Source: Molossus alvarezi
Lineage: Eukaryota > Chordata > Mammalia > Chiroptera > Molossidae
Direction of reading: 5' to 3'
Assembly: GCA_037176705.1 (NCBI GenBank)
Contig: CM073885.1
Location: 162,554,290-162,618,289, forward strand
DNA: 64,000 bases
The notes beneath the pieces were generated by a model that was not told where the DNA came from, searched no databases, and worked only from the letters and a program-made list of their open reading frames with translations. The position numbers and the translations under genes were made by a program. This document shows positions 1 through 11,195 of this stretch, one piece after another; within the stretch, counting starts at the first letter, position 1, and each line of letters starts with the position of its first letter.

Positions 1-269
1 CAGATACTGGAGGCTGCACAGCATTGTTATTCTTTAGGAAAGGAAAACAAATAAGGAACAGCCTAGTATCATAAGACTTTTTGCCTGAGGGTAATTCTGG
101 AGCAGCAGTGCAAGGAAGACCCAAACAGAGCCTAACAATCTTGCTGAGTTGAAGAGATTTGATAGATGTCAGAGACAATGAAGGGGCCAGAATAAATTTA
201 ACAGAATATCAGAAAGAAAGAAAGAAGCTATTTAGAGACAGTGTTCCTAAAATCTTTATAGATTTTTTT
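1..269. other. Unrecognised AT-rich sequence
   Basis: No recognisable gene or repeat is seen. It may be the left continuation of the old L1 relic that follows, but the similarity is too weak to claim. Confidence 0.4.
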
Positions 270-945
270 ATTAATTTGTTGAATGTCAATCTGTTCATAT
301 AGATTTCCAGATTTTTATTTCAGTGCTTCAAAGATGTTACTCCATTGTCTTCTGACTTGCATAGTTTTGGATGATAAGTCTGTCTAACTCTTTAAGTCTT
401 CTCTTTGTTCCTGTGCATGTGCAGTATATTTTTACATCTGACTATCTTCAAGATATATTGTTTATCTTTAATGTTCAGCAATTGAAATATGATGTTTTGA
501 TATTTTGATGTGTTTTTGTGTTTATTTAGCTAGACTATTATTCTCTGAGTCATAGATATGTGGTTTACTCTTTTTCATTAATTTGGGGAAATAATTGCAC
601 AACATGTCTTCATATATTTCTTATGGTCTATTTATTCCCTCTTCTTCCTCTGGAATTTCAAATATGTTCATGATAGACATTTTCATATTTTTCACATCTC
701 TTGTTCTTACTCTTTCTTTAAAAAAGATTTCCCTCTTTTATTTTCTGTTTTTTGACAAGTATATTCTATTGACCTATATTTAATTTACTAATTCTTCTCG
801 GTGGTGCTAAATATAACGAGCCTATCAATCACATATTTTACCTTGGTTACCATATTTTTCATTTGATTCTTTTATATGTTTCTATCTTTCTTCTGAAATG
901 GTCCTATCTATGCATCTGTATAGACTTTTAAATAAGAACCTCTCT

Positions 946-1161
946 CTCCCGGCTGGTGTGGCTCAAGGGTTGAGTGTCGACCCATGCACCAAGAGGTTGC
1001 TGGTTCGATTCCTGGTCAGGGCACATGCCCCTGTTGTGGGCCCAATCACCAGTAAGGGTCATACAGGAGGCAGCCAATCAATATTCTCTCTCATCGATGT
1101 TTCTATCTCTGTTTCCTTCTCCCTTCCTCTCTCTCTAAAATCAATAAAGAAAAAAAATATT
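946..1161 (+). mobile_element. VES SINE, short subtype
   Basis: tRNA-derived SINE with a box A-like motif (GTGGCTCA), a box B-like motif (GGTTCGATTCC), a TC-rich stretch and an AATCAATAAA-type A-rich tail. It is the short subtype whose head reads 'gcaccaagaggttgctgg'. It sits inside the older antisense L1. The head resembles a tRNA, but this is not a tRNA gene. Confidence 0.93.
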
Positions 1162-1219
1162 TAAGAAGAATCTCTCTCATTTTAATCATAGCAATTATTA
1201 TCGATTTTCAAATTAAATT

Positions 1220-1505
1220 TTATTTTTAATTACAGTTGATATACAATATTATATTAATTTTCAGGTGTATAATGTAGTGATTACAACATTTACATACCTC
1301 ACAAAGCAATCACCTCAGTCAGTCTCGTGCCCATCTGACATCATACATAATTATTACAATATTATTTACTATATTTCTTATGCTGTACTTTATATCCTTG
1401 TGACTTTTTTTATAACTGGTAATTTGTACTTGTAAATCCCTTTTAACTTTTTACTTATCCCTCAATCCTCCCATCTGGCGACCATCAATTTTTTCTCTGT
1501 ATCTA
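1220..1505 (-). mobile_element. LINE/HAL1 3'-UTR fragment, antisense
   Basis: The phrases around 'caggtgtataatgtagtgatt' and the C-rich stretch near 1465 resemble the 3' tail of laurasiatherian L1/HAL1 elements on the minus strand. The C-rich part also resembles the HAL1 tail near 48.05-48.13 kb of this window. The copy is diverged and lacks coding sequence. Its borders are approximate. Confidence 0.55.
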
Positions 1506-2191
1506 TGTCATAGCTGTTTTAAGATCCCTGTCTAATCATTTCAATATCCGAGTCACATCTGAGCCAGGTTCCACTGCCTGCATTGCCTCTTGAGCACATT
1601 TTCTTTTCTTGCTTTATTGTGGTTCATTATAGTTCTTATAAGTTTTTTATTGAAGCTGGACATATTGTATATAACATTAGACACTGAGTTAAATAATGTT
1701 CTGGTACTGAGCATGCCTTAACTTTTGATAGAACTTTAGGTGGGTTGTTGAATCAATTTGGTCAAGTGTTGAGCTGAATTTGGATTTTGTTGTTATAGTT
1801 GCCCTCAGCACCATAGGCTCCAATTCCTCTAGCACTGTCTTGTGACAGGGGAGACTCCTCTGCCAGATGGTTTTACTTATATCAGTTTCACTTTATGTCT
1901 TGCCCTTGTGTCTGTACCTCAGAGAAGGTCTCTATCCTTCTTCTAATCCATCTTTCTGCAGTAGATTGATGCTAGTTGATACTCAATGCTTGGTAATCTG
2001 ATAATGGGTGTAAATGTAGCCTTATGGTTCTACCTCAGTCTTCAGATAGTGATATATCCCTAGGTCGTAGGAGTGAAGTCTTCCCACTGATTCTCTCTTT
2101 CCCTCAATAGGAGGAAATCTTTTCTGGTCTGGGCTTATGATGTTTTTCTACCCCTCTTCCAGTGTTAGAGCTGTTATTGTTATTATTTGTT

Positions 2192-2480
2192 AGGCTGATT
2201 GGTTGGTTTTAATTTGGTTCAGTGGTTAGAGTGTCGGCCTGTGGACCAAAGGGTTGTGAGTTTGATTCCCAGGTAAGGGCATGTACCTGGGTTGCAGGTT
2301 CAATCCCCAGCCCCCTAGTTGGGGTTGTGCATGAAGCAACCAATTGATGTGCCTCTCTGACATCTCTCTCTCTCTCTCTGTTTTTCTCTCATTCTTTCTC
2401 GCTCTCTTTCCCTCTTTCCTTTCCATGCTACCTGAAAATAAATGAAAAAATACCCTTGGGTGAGGATTAAAAAATAATAA
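2192..2480 (+). mobile_element. VES SINE, long subtype, diverged
   Basis: The tRNA-like head, the 'gggcatgtacctgggttgca' segment, the TC-rich block and the diagnostic tail 'cccttgggtgaggatt' identify the long VES subtype. The head is eroded, so this copy is older than its neighbour. The next VES begins directly in its A-rich tail. Confidence 0.88.
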
Positions 2481-2482
2481 TA

Positions 2483-2757
2483 GCCCTGGCCGGTTTAGCT
2501 CAGCGGTTAGAGCGTCCGCCTGCGGTCCGGAGAGACCCGGTTCGGTTCCCGCTAAGGGCACGTACTTCAGTTGCAGTTTGTCCCCGGCCCTGGTTGGTCA
2601 TGCGGGTGGCAGCTACTCGATGTGTCCCTTCACGTCGATGTTTCTCTCTCTCTCTCCCTTCCTCTCTCTCCCTCCCACTCTATCTGTACAAGAAATGGAA
2701 AAATGTCCTCGGGTGAGGATAAAAAATAAATAAATAAATAATAATAATAATAATAAC
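2483..2757 (+). mobile_element. VES SINE, long subtype
   Basis: Well preserved from 'gccctggccggtttagctca' to 'gtcctcgggtgaggat', followed by a TAAA/TAA microsatellite tail (about 2717-2755). It was inserted in the tail of the preceding VES, giving a head-to-tail pair. Confidence 0.95.
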
Positions 2758-3395
2758 ACATCAGACTTGAATAGATATTTCTCCAAAATAAATATACACA
2801 TGGCCAGTAAACAATGAAAAGATGATCAACATCACTACTCATTATGAAAATATTAGGGAAATACAAAGAAGTGAAAGCAGAGACTCAGATATTTGTCTCA
2901 CCAATATTTATAGCAGCATTATTCACAATAGCCAAAAGGTAGAAACAACCCAACTGCCCATTGATGGATGAATGAATAAACAAAATGTAGTATATAAATA
3001 TGATGGAATATTATTTAGTCTCAGAAAGAGGTGAAATCCTGTCACATACTACAACATGGATGCATCTCGATATTTTGCTAAGGGAAATAAGCCAGAAACA
3101 AAAGGATTAAATATTGTATCATTCTACTTACATGAGATGACAAGAATAGTCAAATTCATACAGATAGAAAGTAGACTGGTGTTTGGCAAGGACTGAAGAA
3201 GGATAGAATGGCTAGCTGTTGCTTAATGAATATGGAGTTTCAGTTTGGAGATAGAAGAAAGTTCTGGAGGTGGATGGTGGCAAAGGCAACACAAAAAGGT
3301 AAATGTAATTAATGCCACTGAACTGTGTACATAAAATATTAAAATGGAAAGTTATGTTATGTATGCTGGCACAGTAAAAAAAAATAATTTCTTTC
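2758..3395 (+). mobile_element. Old L1 3' end (L1M-type), sense
   Basis: The sequence follows the end of old L1 ORF2 and its 3' UTR. It encodes broken remnants of the C-terminal region ('...atggccagtaaacaatg', 'gcagcattattcacaatagc', 'caactgcccattgatgga'). It ends with the typical 'aactgtgtacataaaat' and an A-rich tail near 3376-3390. It is strongly 5' truncated and has no open frame. Confidence 0.8.
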
Positions 3396-5129
3396 AGGTA
3401 TAATTATAAATGAAACTTTATTTTTTGTTACTAATAAATTATCACCAGAATGTCAACCAAAAACTATTAGCCATTAAATAAGAAACCTAACCCACAATAC
3501 AAAAACTGTAGTAATATTAACTATAATTTTATTCTGTGTAAGTGCCAGTAATTCTTCTGTATAATTACAGAGAAATAGTGACATTTTATTTATGCTTGCC
3601 TTAAAAAGATATTTTTATTAGATATGTAAGAAGAAATGACCTTCTAATATAAAAGCAAACATTTCTCCCTTAAATTCGATATTTAAATCACAGAGGAAAG
3701 AAAATTCATTAACTATTCAATTAGGAAGAAATTTACAATTCTGAGAACTTAAGTTTTTAAAAAAATTTGAACATAGCTCTGCAATAATGCAGATCATCAT
3801 ACACCTTGAATGGCTAGACTGCATGTTAAATCTAGTATAGGAATTGTGGGAGTAAATTATTGTCTAAAGGATGCTAAATACTTTAAACTGTAAATAATAT
3901 TACCTTAATTGTATATTATGCACTGTTTTGTGTTTTTTTGTTATTGTTGTTACTTTTTACTTCTTGGTGAAACTTGTTTGTTTTCTTTTATGAACTCAGT
4001 TTAAGATGACAAGCTTTTTGTTTTCTTCTCAGAATCTATTCTCAGTCTGATATCCAAGTTTCTCACTTCCATCACCATTTTTTCCAATATAGATGCTATC
4101 ATTGAAGAACTGGTTAATTTTATACTCATATAATTAAAACTTATATCTGCATTATTATAATTATAATATATGTAATTATAATAATCACTGAGACCTGAAA
4201 GGTGGAGAACATAGGCAAATAAGAATAAAATGAATAATAATGGCTCAACAGTCATTTTTCTAGACAGAAGTAAAGTCACAGAAGTCCTGTCAATGTTAAA
4301 TTAAAGACCTTCATTCTTTTTCTAAATTTCTCCTTGCCCTTTCTTGTCTCATCAGCATATTGGTCCATTTAAGCAATAGCATGCACTTCAGAACATATTC
4401 AATATACACACATAGTAGAACCCATAAAGCAAATATTATACTAGGAATAGTCCCAGAATCAATGTTGGGTGAACTTCTTGGTATGGGGAGTGGTGGTGTT
4501 GTTGAAAGACTGGCAGAAGAAGAAGAATGAGTTGTATCTATGTTTATAACTATACCTATATATCTGTTCTGTTCCTACATTATCCCATTGTATATTGAAT
4601 AATGTGTTTGTTTGTTTTTAAATATATTATATATCTTTATGTTGATAAAAACACTGAATTTATCATAAATAAGTGGGAATTGCCATATAGATGATAAGAA
4701 AGCAAGGAAAAATCAGAAGTTATCTCATGAATCATGCAGTCAGACTTCACTGATAATTGGAGTCATTATCATTCAACAGTAGCAAGATTAGTTCTACAAG
4801 AGAAGCTCTGGAAACCTGTTCATCTTGCCATTTTTCTCACCATGAATAGTAAATACTTTTACTCTATCAACTCAGCCATTTATCTATTTATCTCCATTAT
4901 CATTTCTCTCTACTTGTATTAATTATCCTACTGAACCATGCTTCCAAATCTTTCTCTTTGCTTTACATTCAGGACTCTTGGACAGAATGAATCACTGTTA
5001 ACACATTCAAAATGGATCATTTCTATTGAACATAATTATTTTATGGCATAGGCCATGCATACTGTGGCAAGGGTGTTTATTTCTGTAACATTCAATGCAT
5101 CTTGAGAATGATAATAATAAAATATTTTT
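3396..5129. other. Unrecognised AT-rich intergenic sequence
   Basis: No repeat family or gene is recognisable. The longest frames are about 60-90 codons, have skewed composition and resemble no family known to me. A perfect 13-bp AT inverted repeat lies at 4151-4163/4173-4185. Confidence 0.5.
4151..4185. repeat. Perfect 13-bp AT-rich inverted repeat
   Basis: The arm ATTATTATAATTA at 4151-4163 is exactly complementary to 4173-4185, with a 9-base spacer. It is compatible with a small hairpin or cruciform. It is probably neutral. Confidence 0.8.
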
Positions 5130-5375
5130 AGTGAATTGTATGTGCCACAGACTCTTTTAAATATATTTTCAATATATTAATTAATTTAATGTATGCCATA
5201 TACTACTATGAAATGTTTGCTGTTAACATCTCCAGGTTGCAGAGGTAGAGTAAGTCTAAATAAACTACCCATGGTTACATATCTAAGTGTCAAACTTGAA
5301 ATCATTTATCAGTATTTTGGCTCCAGAGTTGTAACTTTGAAACTTGATGATGCACTGCTTCCTCAAGCATATTCT
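5130..5375 (+). repeat. MIR SINE relic
   Basis: Diverged but collinear with the MIR consensus. A 'gtatgtgccacagactctt' start is followed by a run of ATTAATT before the 'ggttgcagaggtagagtaa' core. The end is marked by 'ttggctccagagttgtaac'. This is an old mammal-wide repeat. Confidence 0.65.
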
Positions 5376-5545
5376 GTTCCTTCGTAAAATAAGGATTTAT
5401 TCCAAGACTGAAGTCTCTATGCACATGTTACTTCTCATATTGCACAAACTATTATAACTTAGGCTTTGTGAGCCACTGTGCTGGCTTTGCTCAGAAGGGT
5501 ACTGGGCACAAAGCAGGCACAACTTTTTAGGAAGAAAATCTCTTT

Positions 5546-5665
5546 CTGCATTGTAATTTCCTTGATGGAAGTAGCTATATTTTATGTAGTTTCACACCCA
5601 ACATGCCCAGTTCAGTGACTCATCCTTGTAGATAAGTAAAGAAAATAGTTCCTGGACGAATGAGG
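5546..5665 (+). repeat. Possible L2 3'-end relic
   Basis: Weak collinearity with the L2 tail: a 'ccttgatgg' motif, then a 'tgcccagttcagtg' motif, ending near 'ctggacgaatgagg'. It is too diverged to be certain. Confidence 0.4.
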
Positions 5666-5789
5666 GGAAACAACTAGCTTGTCAAATGCCAGCTACACCC
5701 AGACACAGTACTAGCTAGCAATTAAACCTAAAACAATGAGCATGCCCATGAGCTCCTTGTCATAAAGTAATTTTTCATTATCTGTATTC

Positions 5790-5975
5790 TACATAAAGAG
5801 AAAGAAAGGGAAAAACCATACAAAGATGTGAAGTAATTTAACTAGATCACACTGTTTATAAAATAATGGTTGTGTGTATTCTTTGAGCCAGTCACTGTTC
5901 TGAGTACTTCATGTACATTATTCTGTGTAATCCCTTCAGCTTTATGAGGTAGGTATTATAAACCATGGATTGTTA
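5790..5975 (+). repeat. MIR SINE relic(s)
   Basis: The segment 5875-5962 follows the MIR start closely, with 'tgagccagtcactgttctga' and 'tttatgaggtaggtattat'. The preceding 5815-5855 resembles the MIR core ('gtgaagtaatttaactagat'). This suggests two fragments or one rearranged copy. Confidence 0.65.
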
Positions 5976-6515
5976 TTTATCAACATTGCCCTCTACTCAT
6001 TAGGTGCCACTAGCATTATAAAAGAGAAGCCAAAAACTCTGTGTTTTCCAGAATTCGTTTCTCTGGAGGGTTCTGGCTTAGACCCTTCCAAAGAGAAGAA
6101 AATGAGAGATTTGGAAAGCAGAGAGGAGAGTCCATTATTCTTAGGACATAGGGGTGGGTTTCTCACACATCTCCATAAGCTCTCATTTATCAGTCTCTTC
6201 AGGAACTTCTGTTTCACGATTGTGGTGCAGGGATTTGCTTTCCCTCAGATATCTCTGAGTTCACTCCCGCTTCACAACCGTGGGGGCCAGATATTGTGGG
6301 ATCTCAGACTTTGACTTTCTCATCTGGTCAGTATATCAGTCTAAAGTCCTTCAGGCTATTTCTCTGGTTCTGAGGCTGCCAACTTCTTATCCAGATCTTT
6401 ACTCCTCCCCTTTCTCCTGTTTTTATATTCCCTAATCCCTCCATTAGACTGTTTTATTTCCATAAGCATTGTAGTGGCTGTCTTTTTCTTACTAAACCCA
6501 ATTTTTTAAATCTCC
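5976..6515. other. Unrecognised sequence, slightly richer in GC
   Basis: An overlapping pair of frames (74 and 114 codons) lies on opposite strands but has no recognisable domain. The sequence could be an old unassigned repeat. No gene is supported. Confidence 0.4.
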
Positions 6516-6632
6516 TTTTTACAGTTAATGCCTGTGTGAATGGTAGTAAAGAAGTTTGCTAATTGTCACTAGTTAGGAAATGGTGAAAGTGAGATTTAAA
6601 TCCAACAGTTCTGTCCCTGGAGCCCATGCCAT
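6516..6632 (+). repeat. MIR SINE 3' part
   Basis: The final phrases 'gtgagatttaaatccaac' and 'ctggagcccatgcc' match the MIR core and end. It lies directly upstream of the CA microsatellite. Confidence 0.6.
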
Positions 6633-6633
<1 letters not shown>

Positions 6634-6679
<46 letters not shown>

Positions 6680-6687
6680 ACACATGA
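6634..6687. repeat. (CA)n microsatellite
   Basis: About 25 CA units with a single TA interruption near the right end. It is likely length-polymorphic. Confidence 0.97.
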
Positions 6688-7545
6688 AAACACAAAATTC
6701 CAATTCAGCTTCAGAAAACAAAAAGTTTTGATCTTTTCATCACACTATTTTTTGGTAGGCAAATAAGTGTATTTGTAGTATTTAATATGAGCTTAATTTT
6801 AGAAAAGGATGTGAAAAGTATTTGTTTAATCAGAAAATTCCGGAACTTGGGTACATACAATAGTAGTAATCTTAATATTTGGATCATAACAGTCTTTGGT
6901 CCATTTATATATTTCTCTTCTTTCTAAAAATAATTAGTTGAGCATTCATATATGTTATGACCACATAATTGTTCCCCCTCTTTATACCCAAGAAACATAC
7001 TGGCACACGTTTAGTTTGAGCCATATGCAAGATGTAAAAACAGTACAACCACTGAAGATGTATAAAGTAGAGAATGAATTTATTAACTGTAGTATATTTA
7101 CATATACTATAATAAAAACAAAAATGGGTGGATCTTAGCAATATAATATTAAAAGAAAACGTAGGACCTAAAATATTTTATACAAACAAATGCAACTTAT
7201 ATAATGTTAAAAATAGTTAAGAAAACAATTTTTAAGAATTCTTATAAACATATGAAACTATATAAGATGGAGAATAAAGAAATGATGGCTGTGGAATTCA
7301 ATATGATGGTCATGATCAATAGGGAGAGTTAGGAAGGTATGACTGGGAAGTAAGGTCACAGTAGGTTATTTTCGGAAACTGAGTCAATTTATTAGAGTAA
7401 TACTAAAGATAATCAACTTTTGAAAATTCACATCTTGCAAATATACTTAAAATTTTTAAATGTATTTTACTTGATTAATATATTTATTTGCTTATACCTA
7501 TTGTCCTTTCCTATTCTACACATTTCCTAACAAAGTAAATTCATT
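6688..7545. other. Unrecognised AT-rich intergenic sequence
   Basis: Nothing recognisable. The 66- and 78-codon frames on opposite strands at 6905-7141 are mirror frames of the same AT-rich DNA and have no recognisable features. Confidence 0.5.
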
Positions 7546-7743
7546 GCCCAGCCGGTGTGGCTCAGTGGTTGAGCGTCAACCCATGTGCCAGTTCAATTCC
7601 TGGTCAGGCACATGCCCAGGTTGTGGGCCCGATCCCCAGTAGGCATGCAGGAGGTGGCCAGTAGATGTTCTCTCTCATTGATGTTTCTATATCTCTCTCC
7701 CTCTCCCTTCCTCTCTCTCTAAAGTAAATAAAAGAAAAAAAAA
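7546..7743 (+). mobile_element. VES SINE, short subtype, with target-site duplication
   Basis: Starts 'gcccagccggtgtggctcag' and ends in an AAATAAAAG-type tail. The flanking AAATTCATTG just upstream (about 7536-7545) recurs directly after the poly(A) (about 7741-7750), so the insertion is intact. A few bases are missing in the head compared with other copies here. Confidence 0.94.
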
Positions 7744-8029
7744 TTCATTGAAAGGCTCATGCTTGTCATAATTTTATAGAGTTACTCAGTTGAAAGTGTA
7801 TGTAGATATAGACATTGCATGCAGAATAGAGTACATGTAAGGTGTTGGTCTTCCTGACAACCTTAGTCCATTCTTTGGGTGACGACCTTCCTTTCCAGTG
7901 GGTAACATGAATTTCCCACTTTATTCAAGTACCTGCAATTGAAGCTGCCAGTAATGGTCTTGAATTATCCAGGAAACAGTTAGATATGGAACCCAAACCA
8001 GGGTTATAATAAGGGAGAGCACGAAGAGA

Positions 8030-8183
8030 TTCATCAGAAAACTTATATGTATAAATGCATAGCCATTGAACACAGACAATAGACAGGTGAAGACCTGGGG
8101 TGGGGTGGGAGATGGGTGGAGGGGGATAAAGGGGGGAAATAGGGGACATCTCTAATACTCTCAACAATAAAATAAATTAAAAA
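8030..8183 (+). mobile_element. L1/HAL1 3' tail fragment, sense
   Basis: The end of the 3' UTR is recognisable: 'acttatatgtataaatgcat', then 'acacagacaatagac', a G-rich run, 'ggggacatctctaatactct' and an A-rich tail. It has no coding part and is severely 5' truncated. Similarity may extend somewhat left of 8030. Confidence 0.75.
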
Positions 8184-8631
8184 AAATATATCCTGATTAT
8201 TTTTGTAACTGGAAGTTGGAGAGTTTCCTTTCTTCTGTAAGTAGAAGGCAGTTTTAATATTAGGTTGGACATAATTTATGAGGCTGCAGTCTTATGGAGA
8301 TTGTGGCCTGGGCAAAGGCCTCATAGATTCTGAGAAAAAAAGATAAGGGAGATGTGAGTGTAAGTGGCATGAGTCCCTGACTCCACCCGTCCCTACGATG
8401 CTTCTATGCCTGCACTTTTGGACTTCTAATTGTATGAGCTAATTATTTTTTGTTTAAGCAAAGGCTTTCTTCATCTTGTAACCAAAAATTCTGTCTATTA
8501 TAAACCATCCATCAGACTCCTCACTGAAAACAAAAATTGTGTAGGTTTTCTTGTTCCTCATAAAATGTGTCCCTATAAAATCTCACACTTAGTCATAATC
8601 TCTTATTTTCAGGCCTTCAGAAAGTGTGATA
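8184..8631. other. Unrecognised sequence
   Basis: No gene or repeat is recognised. A 70-codon plus-strand frame at 8430-8642 has no recognisable features. Confidence 0.45.
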
Positions 8632-8647
8632 AAAGAACTTAACTATA

Positions 8648-8901
8648 GCCCTGGCCGGTTTAGCTCAGCAGTTAGAGTGCCGGCCTGCGGTCCCGAGAGA
8701 CCAGGGTTCGGTTCCCGCTGAGGGCATGTACCTCAGTTGCAGTTTGTCCCTGGCCCTGGTTGGGCCGGGTGGGTGGCAACTACTCGATGTGTCCCTTTCA
8801 CATGGATGTTTCTCTTTCTCTCTCTCCCTTCCACTCTATCTGAACAAAAAATAAAATTAAAAAAAAAAATCCTTGGCTGAGGATAAAAAGAAAAAAAAAA
8901 A
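8648..8901 (+). mobile_element. VES SINE, long subtype, with target-site duplication
   Basis: A full head-to-tail VES with 'gccctggccggtttagctca' at the start and an interrupted A-rich tail. AAAGAACTYAACTATA flanks it on both sides (about 8632-8646 and 8901-8916), with one difference. This indicates L1-type target-primed integration. Confidence 0.95.
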
Positions 8902-8916
8902 AGAACTCAACTATAA

Positions 8917-9985
8917 AGCCAGTGATCTCTGTTTAAACAACATTAAAAAATTCACAACTTTTGGAGAATGGAAAGCAGAAGTTGAACTAAAATGCCCTTT
9001 GTGGTTAATTCAAAGAACACCAAAGTGATCTCATAACATTGAAGATAAGAACAAGATAGAAAGTTTATCTTATCTTTAAGTATTCTGGGCTTTGTTGTTC
9101 CGACTTGAGGCAAATATGTGTTATTTACCAGATGGATCAGAACATTTTCCTCATAAGAGATGAGTTTATAATGGAAATGTTGGTACATTCTCAGTCACTA
9201 GAGGAAGAAGATGCCAACTTAATAGCAATCTCTATTGCTCCAAAAGCTAAGAAAATTATACCCCAAGGGTTTGTGGTCTCAAAATGCTCTAGACAAGAAT
9301 ATTGTCCTCTTCCCTGTTCTTACTAGAGGAAGAATCCATAGGTCTGGGGAATATGCTATTATCATTGATTGTCCTTTTTTTCCTCTAAAATTTCTTTCCA
9401 AATTGAAAGTTTCATATTAAGATTACTTCAGCCACATTTACCCAGGAATAATAAAATGCAACCATAATCATCCTCCTCATTTCATCTCACGTCTCTGCTA
9501 CTTTTTACCTACATTTACTTTTTCTCATCAATCAAGAACACTTGGTAATATCTACAACAGGCTTTCTGTTGAAATCACTGTTTTTTCTCTCTAAGATTGT
9601 TGGGAAATTTATGCTGATACAATGAGAACTCTATTTTTAGAGTCTGATAAGTAAGTATTATTAGATATGGGAAAAGAAGATTCAAAATAAAATATAATAG
9701 CCACCAATTCTAAATATGTTAAATTCTGAAAGTTCAAATATGATTGAACATTAGTAAACTCAAAGATAGATTGATCTACCAAGCTGACTCATTGTTTTCA
9801 AGGGATCTATTTTCTTCATTACTGATCTGCTTCTACAAGCTCTTGTGAAATACAAATTGAAGTCTCCTCTCCTTTAGAAATTATTTATTTATTATTTAAA
9901 AATAAATTATCTATTTAGCTGCATAGATTCAATGGAAAGACTCGAAAATTCAACATAGTATTCCATAATATTTTAAGAGATACTT
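8917..9985. other. Unrecognised intergenic sequence
   Basis: Frames of 61-78 codons around 8952-9420 overlap on both strands and show no family resemblance. No repeat is recognised. Confidence 0.45.
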
Positions 9986-10320
9986 CCTTAAGTGTAAAAT
10001 TTTAAGAAACACAACCAGCAAACCCCTCCAAGTACAAAAAAATACCTTTAAACGCTATTAATGAAAAATTGACAGAACTAAAGGGAAAAATTAGGAGCAA
10101 ACATACAGTCATAATGGGAGATTTCATCTCATTTTTCAAAATAAGTGATAAAAGCAGACCAGTAATGTAGAAAACAGAGCCTTTGAGAATAATGAGTAAT
10201 CATAAAATGATGTGTGCAAAAACTGCAGAATACACGTTCTTTGGGAGCATATAGAACCTTTACCAAAACTGACCGTAGGGCAATAATGCAGAAATATAAT
10301 AAAGTTGATTTATAAAGCAT
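9986..10320 (+). mobile_element. Old L1 ORF2 relic (endonuclease region)
   Basis: Phrases such as 'attgacagaactaaaggg', 'gggagatttcatctcatttt' and 'gcagaatacacgttctttgg' follow the endonuclease part of old L1 ORF2. The frame is lost. The borders are uncertain. Confidence 0.6.
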
Positions 10321-10344
10321 AACATAAGATCAACATTCTAGCTT

Positions 10345-10495
10345 TCCTACCGAGTGGGTATATAACCTTGGCCAACTTATCTGGCCTCTCTAATCCCTAA
10401 AAATGTATTTAATAACAGCACCACTCATTGGGTTGTTGTGGGTCAACACATACAAAGCCCATACCCCTGGCATGTATTAAAAAATAAATAATTGT
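10345..10495 (-). repeat. MIR SINE relic, antisense
   Basis: Good collinear match to the reverse-complement MIR: 'ccttggccaacttatctgg', 'cattgggttgttgtgggt' and 'acccctggcatgtattaaa'. Confidence 0.75.
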
Positions 10496-10980
10496 CATAT
10501 ATTTTGGGACATCAGTATTTCCTAAAAGTTGTTTAGAAAATCTTACATTAGTTATAATACAGCTGTCAGATGTTTAAAAAGCTCTTACTGGGAAGAGCCT
10601 ATGCAATTGGTATAAGTAACAATGGAGGGCAAAACAAGAGGGAAATTAAAGAGACACATATTTTGACATAAGATAAGCAACAAAAAGACTATGCATTGCC
10701 CCTAATCAGCGTGGGTGGTCTCAGTACACGGTGAGTTTACTGTCACTATAGGTGTTGAATAAACCTTCATGGCACCATTCCAACATGTCAGGGAACAGAG
10801 GTGCTCTGCAGGACCTGGGGGGCTGGCACCTCTGCAGAGGAGGTTGTGGGAATGAGGAATATTATGATTGCTTCTCCTGCTCCCAGCCAGAGCAATTCAA
10901 CTTTTCTTTATTTAGCATACAGAGTTTATAAGTAGAATTTTATTAAAGGAAATACTCTTCTATTAAAATAACCATTTAAG
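10496..10980. other. Unrecognised sequence
   Basis: No gene or repeat is recognised. A short GC-richer patch lies at 10780-10860. Confidence 0.45.
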
Positions 10981-11097
10981 GCCCTGACTGGGTGACTCAG
11001 TTGGTTAGAGCGTCATCCCAATACTGCAAGATTGCAGGTTTGATCCAGGTCAGGGCACCTACAGAATCAACCAGTGAATGCTTAAATAAAGGGAACA

Positions 11098-11142
<45 letters not shown>

Positions 11143-11195
11143 CCTCCCTCCTCCCCTCTCACTCTAAAAATTAATAAATAAACAAAAAAATTAAA
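10981..11195 (+). mobile_element. tRNA-derived SINE (VES-related variant) with long (TC)n tract
   Basis: The head 'gccctgactgggtgactcag' has box A and B-like motifs, but the body differs from both main subtypes here ('gaatcaaccagtgaatgctt'). It is followed by about 20 uninterrupted TC units (11103-11140). It is probably another bat SINE subfamily of the same lineage. Confidence 0.8.

Larger units (their letters stand above)
270..2190 (-). mobile_element. Old L1 relic (L1M-type), ORF1 region to 5' UTR, antisense, split by younger insertions
   Basis: On the minus strand this resembles the 5' part of old mammalian L1 elements. The left part (270-945) matches the ORF1-side sequence and the right part (about 1510-2190) the upstream 5' region. 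It is interrupted by a VES SINE (946-1161) and by a LINE or HAL1 tail fragment (about 1220-1505). No long reading frame survives, so it is an old dead copy. The family assignment is from memory of L1M consensus wording and is approximate. Confidence 0.6.

Noticed and set aside
2226..2866. Minus-strand frames of 62-111 codons
   Set aside because: Translations of VES SINE sequence and its repeat tail. The same peptides recur wherever VES copies occur.
6634..6687. Regularly spaced repeats as a CRISPR-like array
   Set aside because: It is a plain dinucleotide microsatellite in a mammalian genome. No array of repeats with unique spacers exists in the window.
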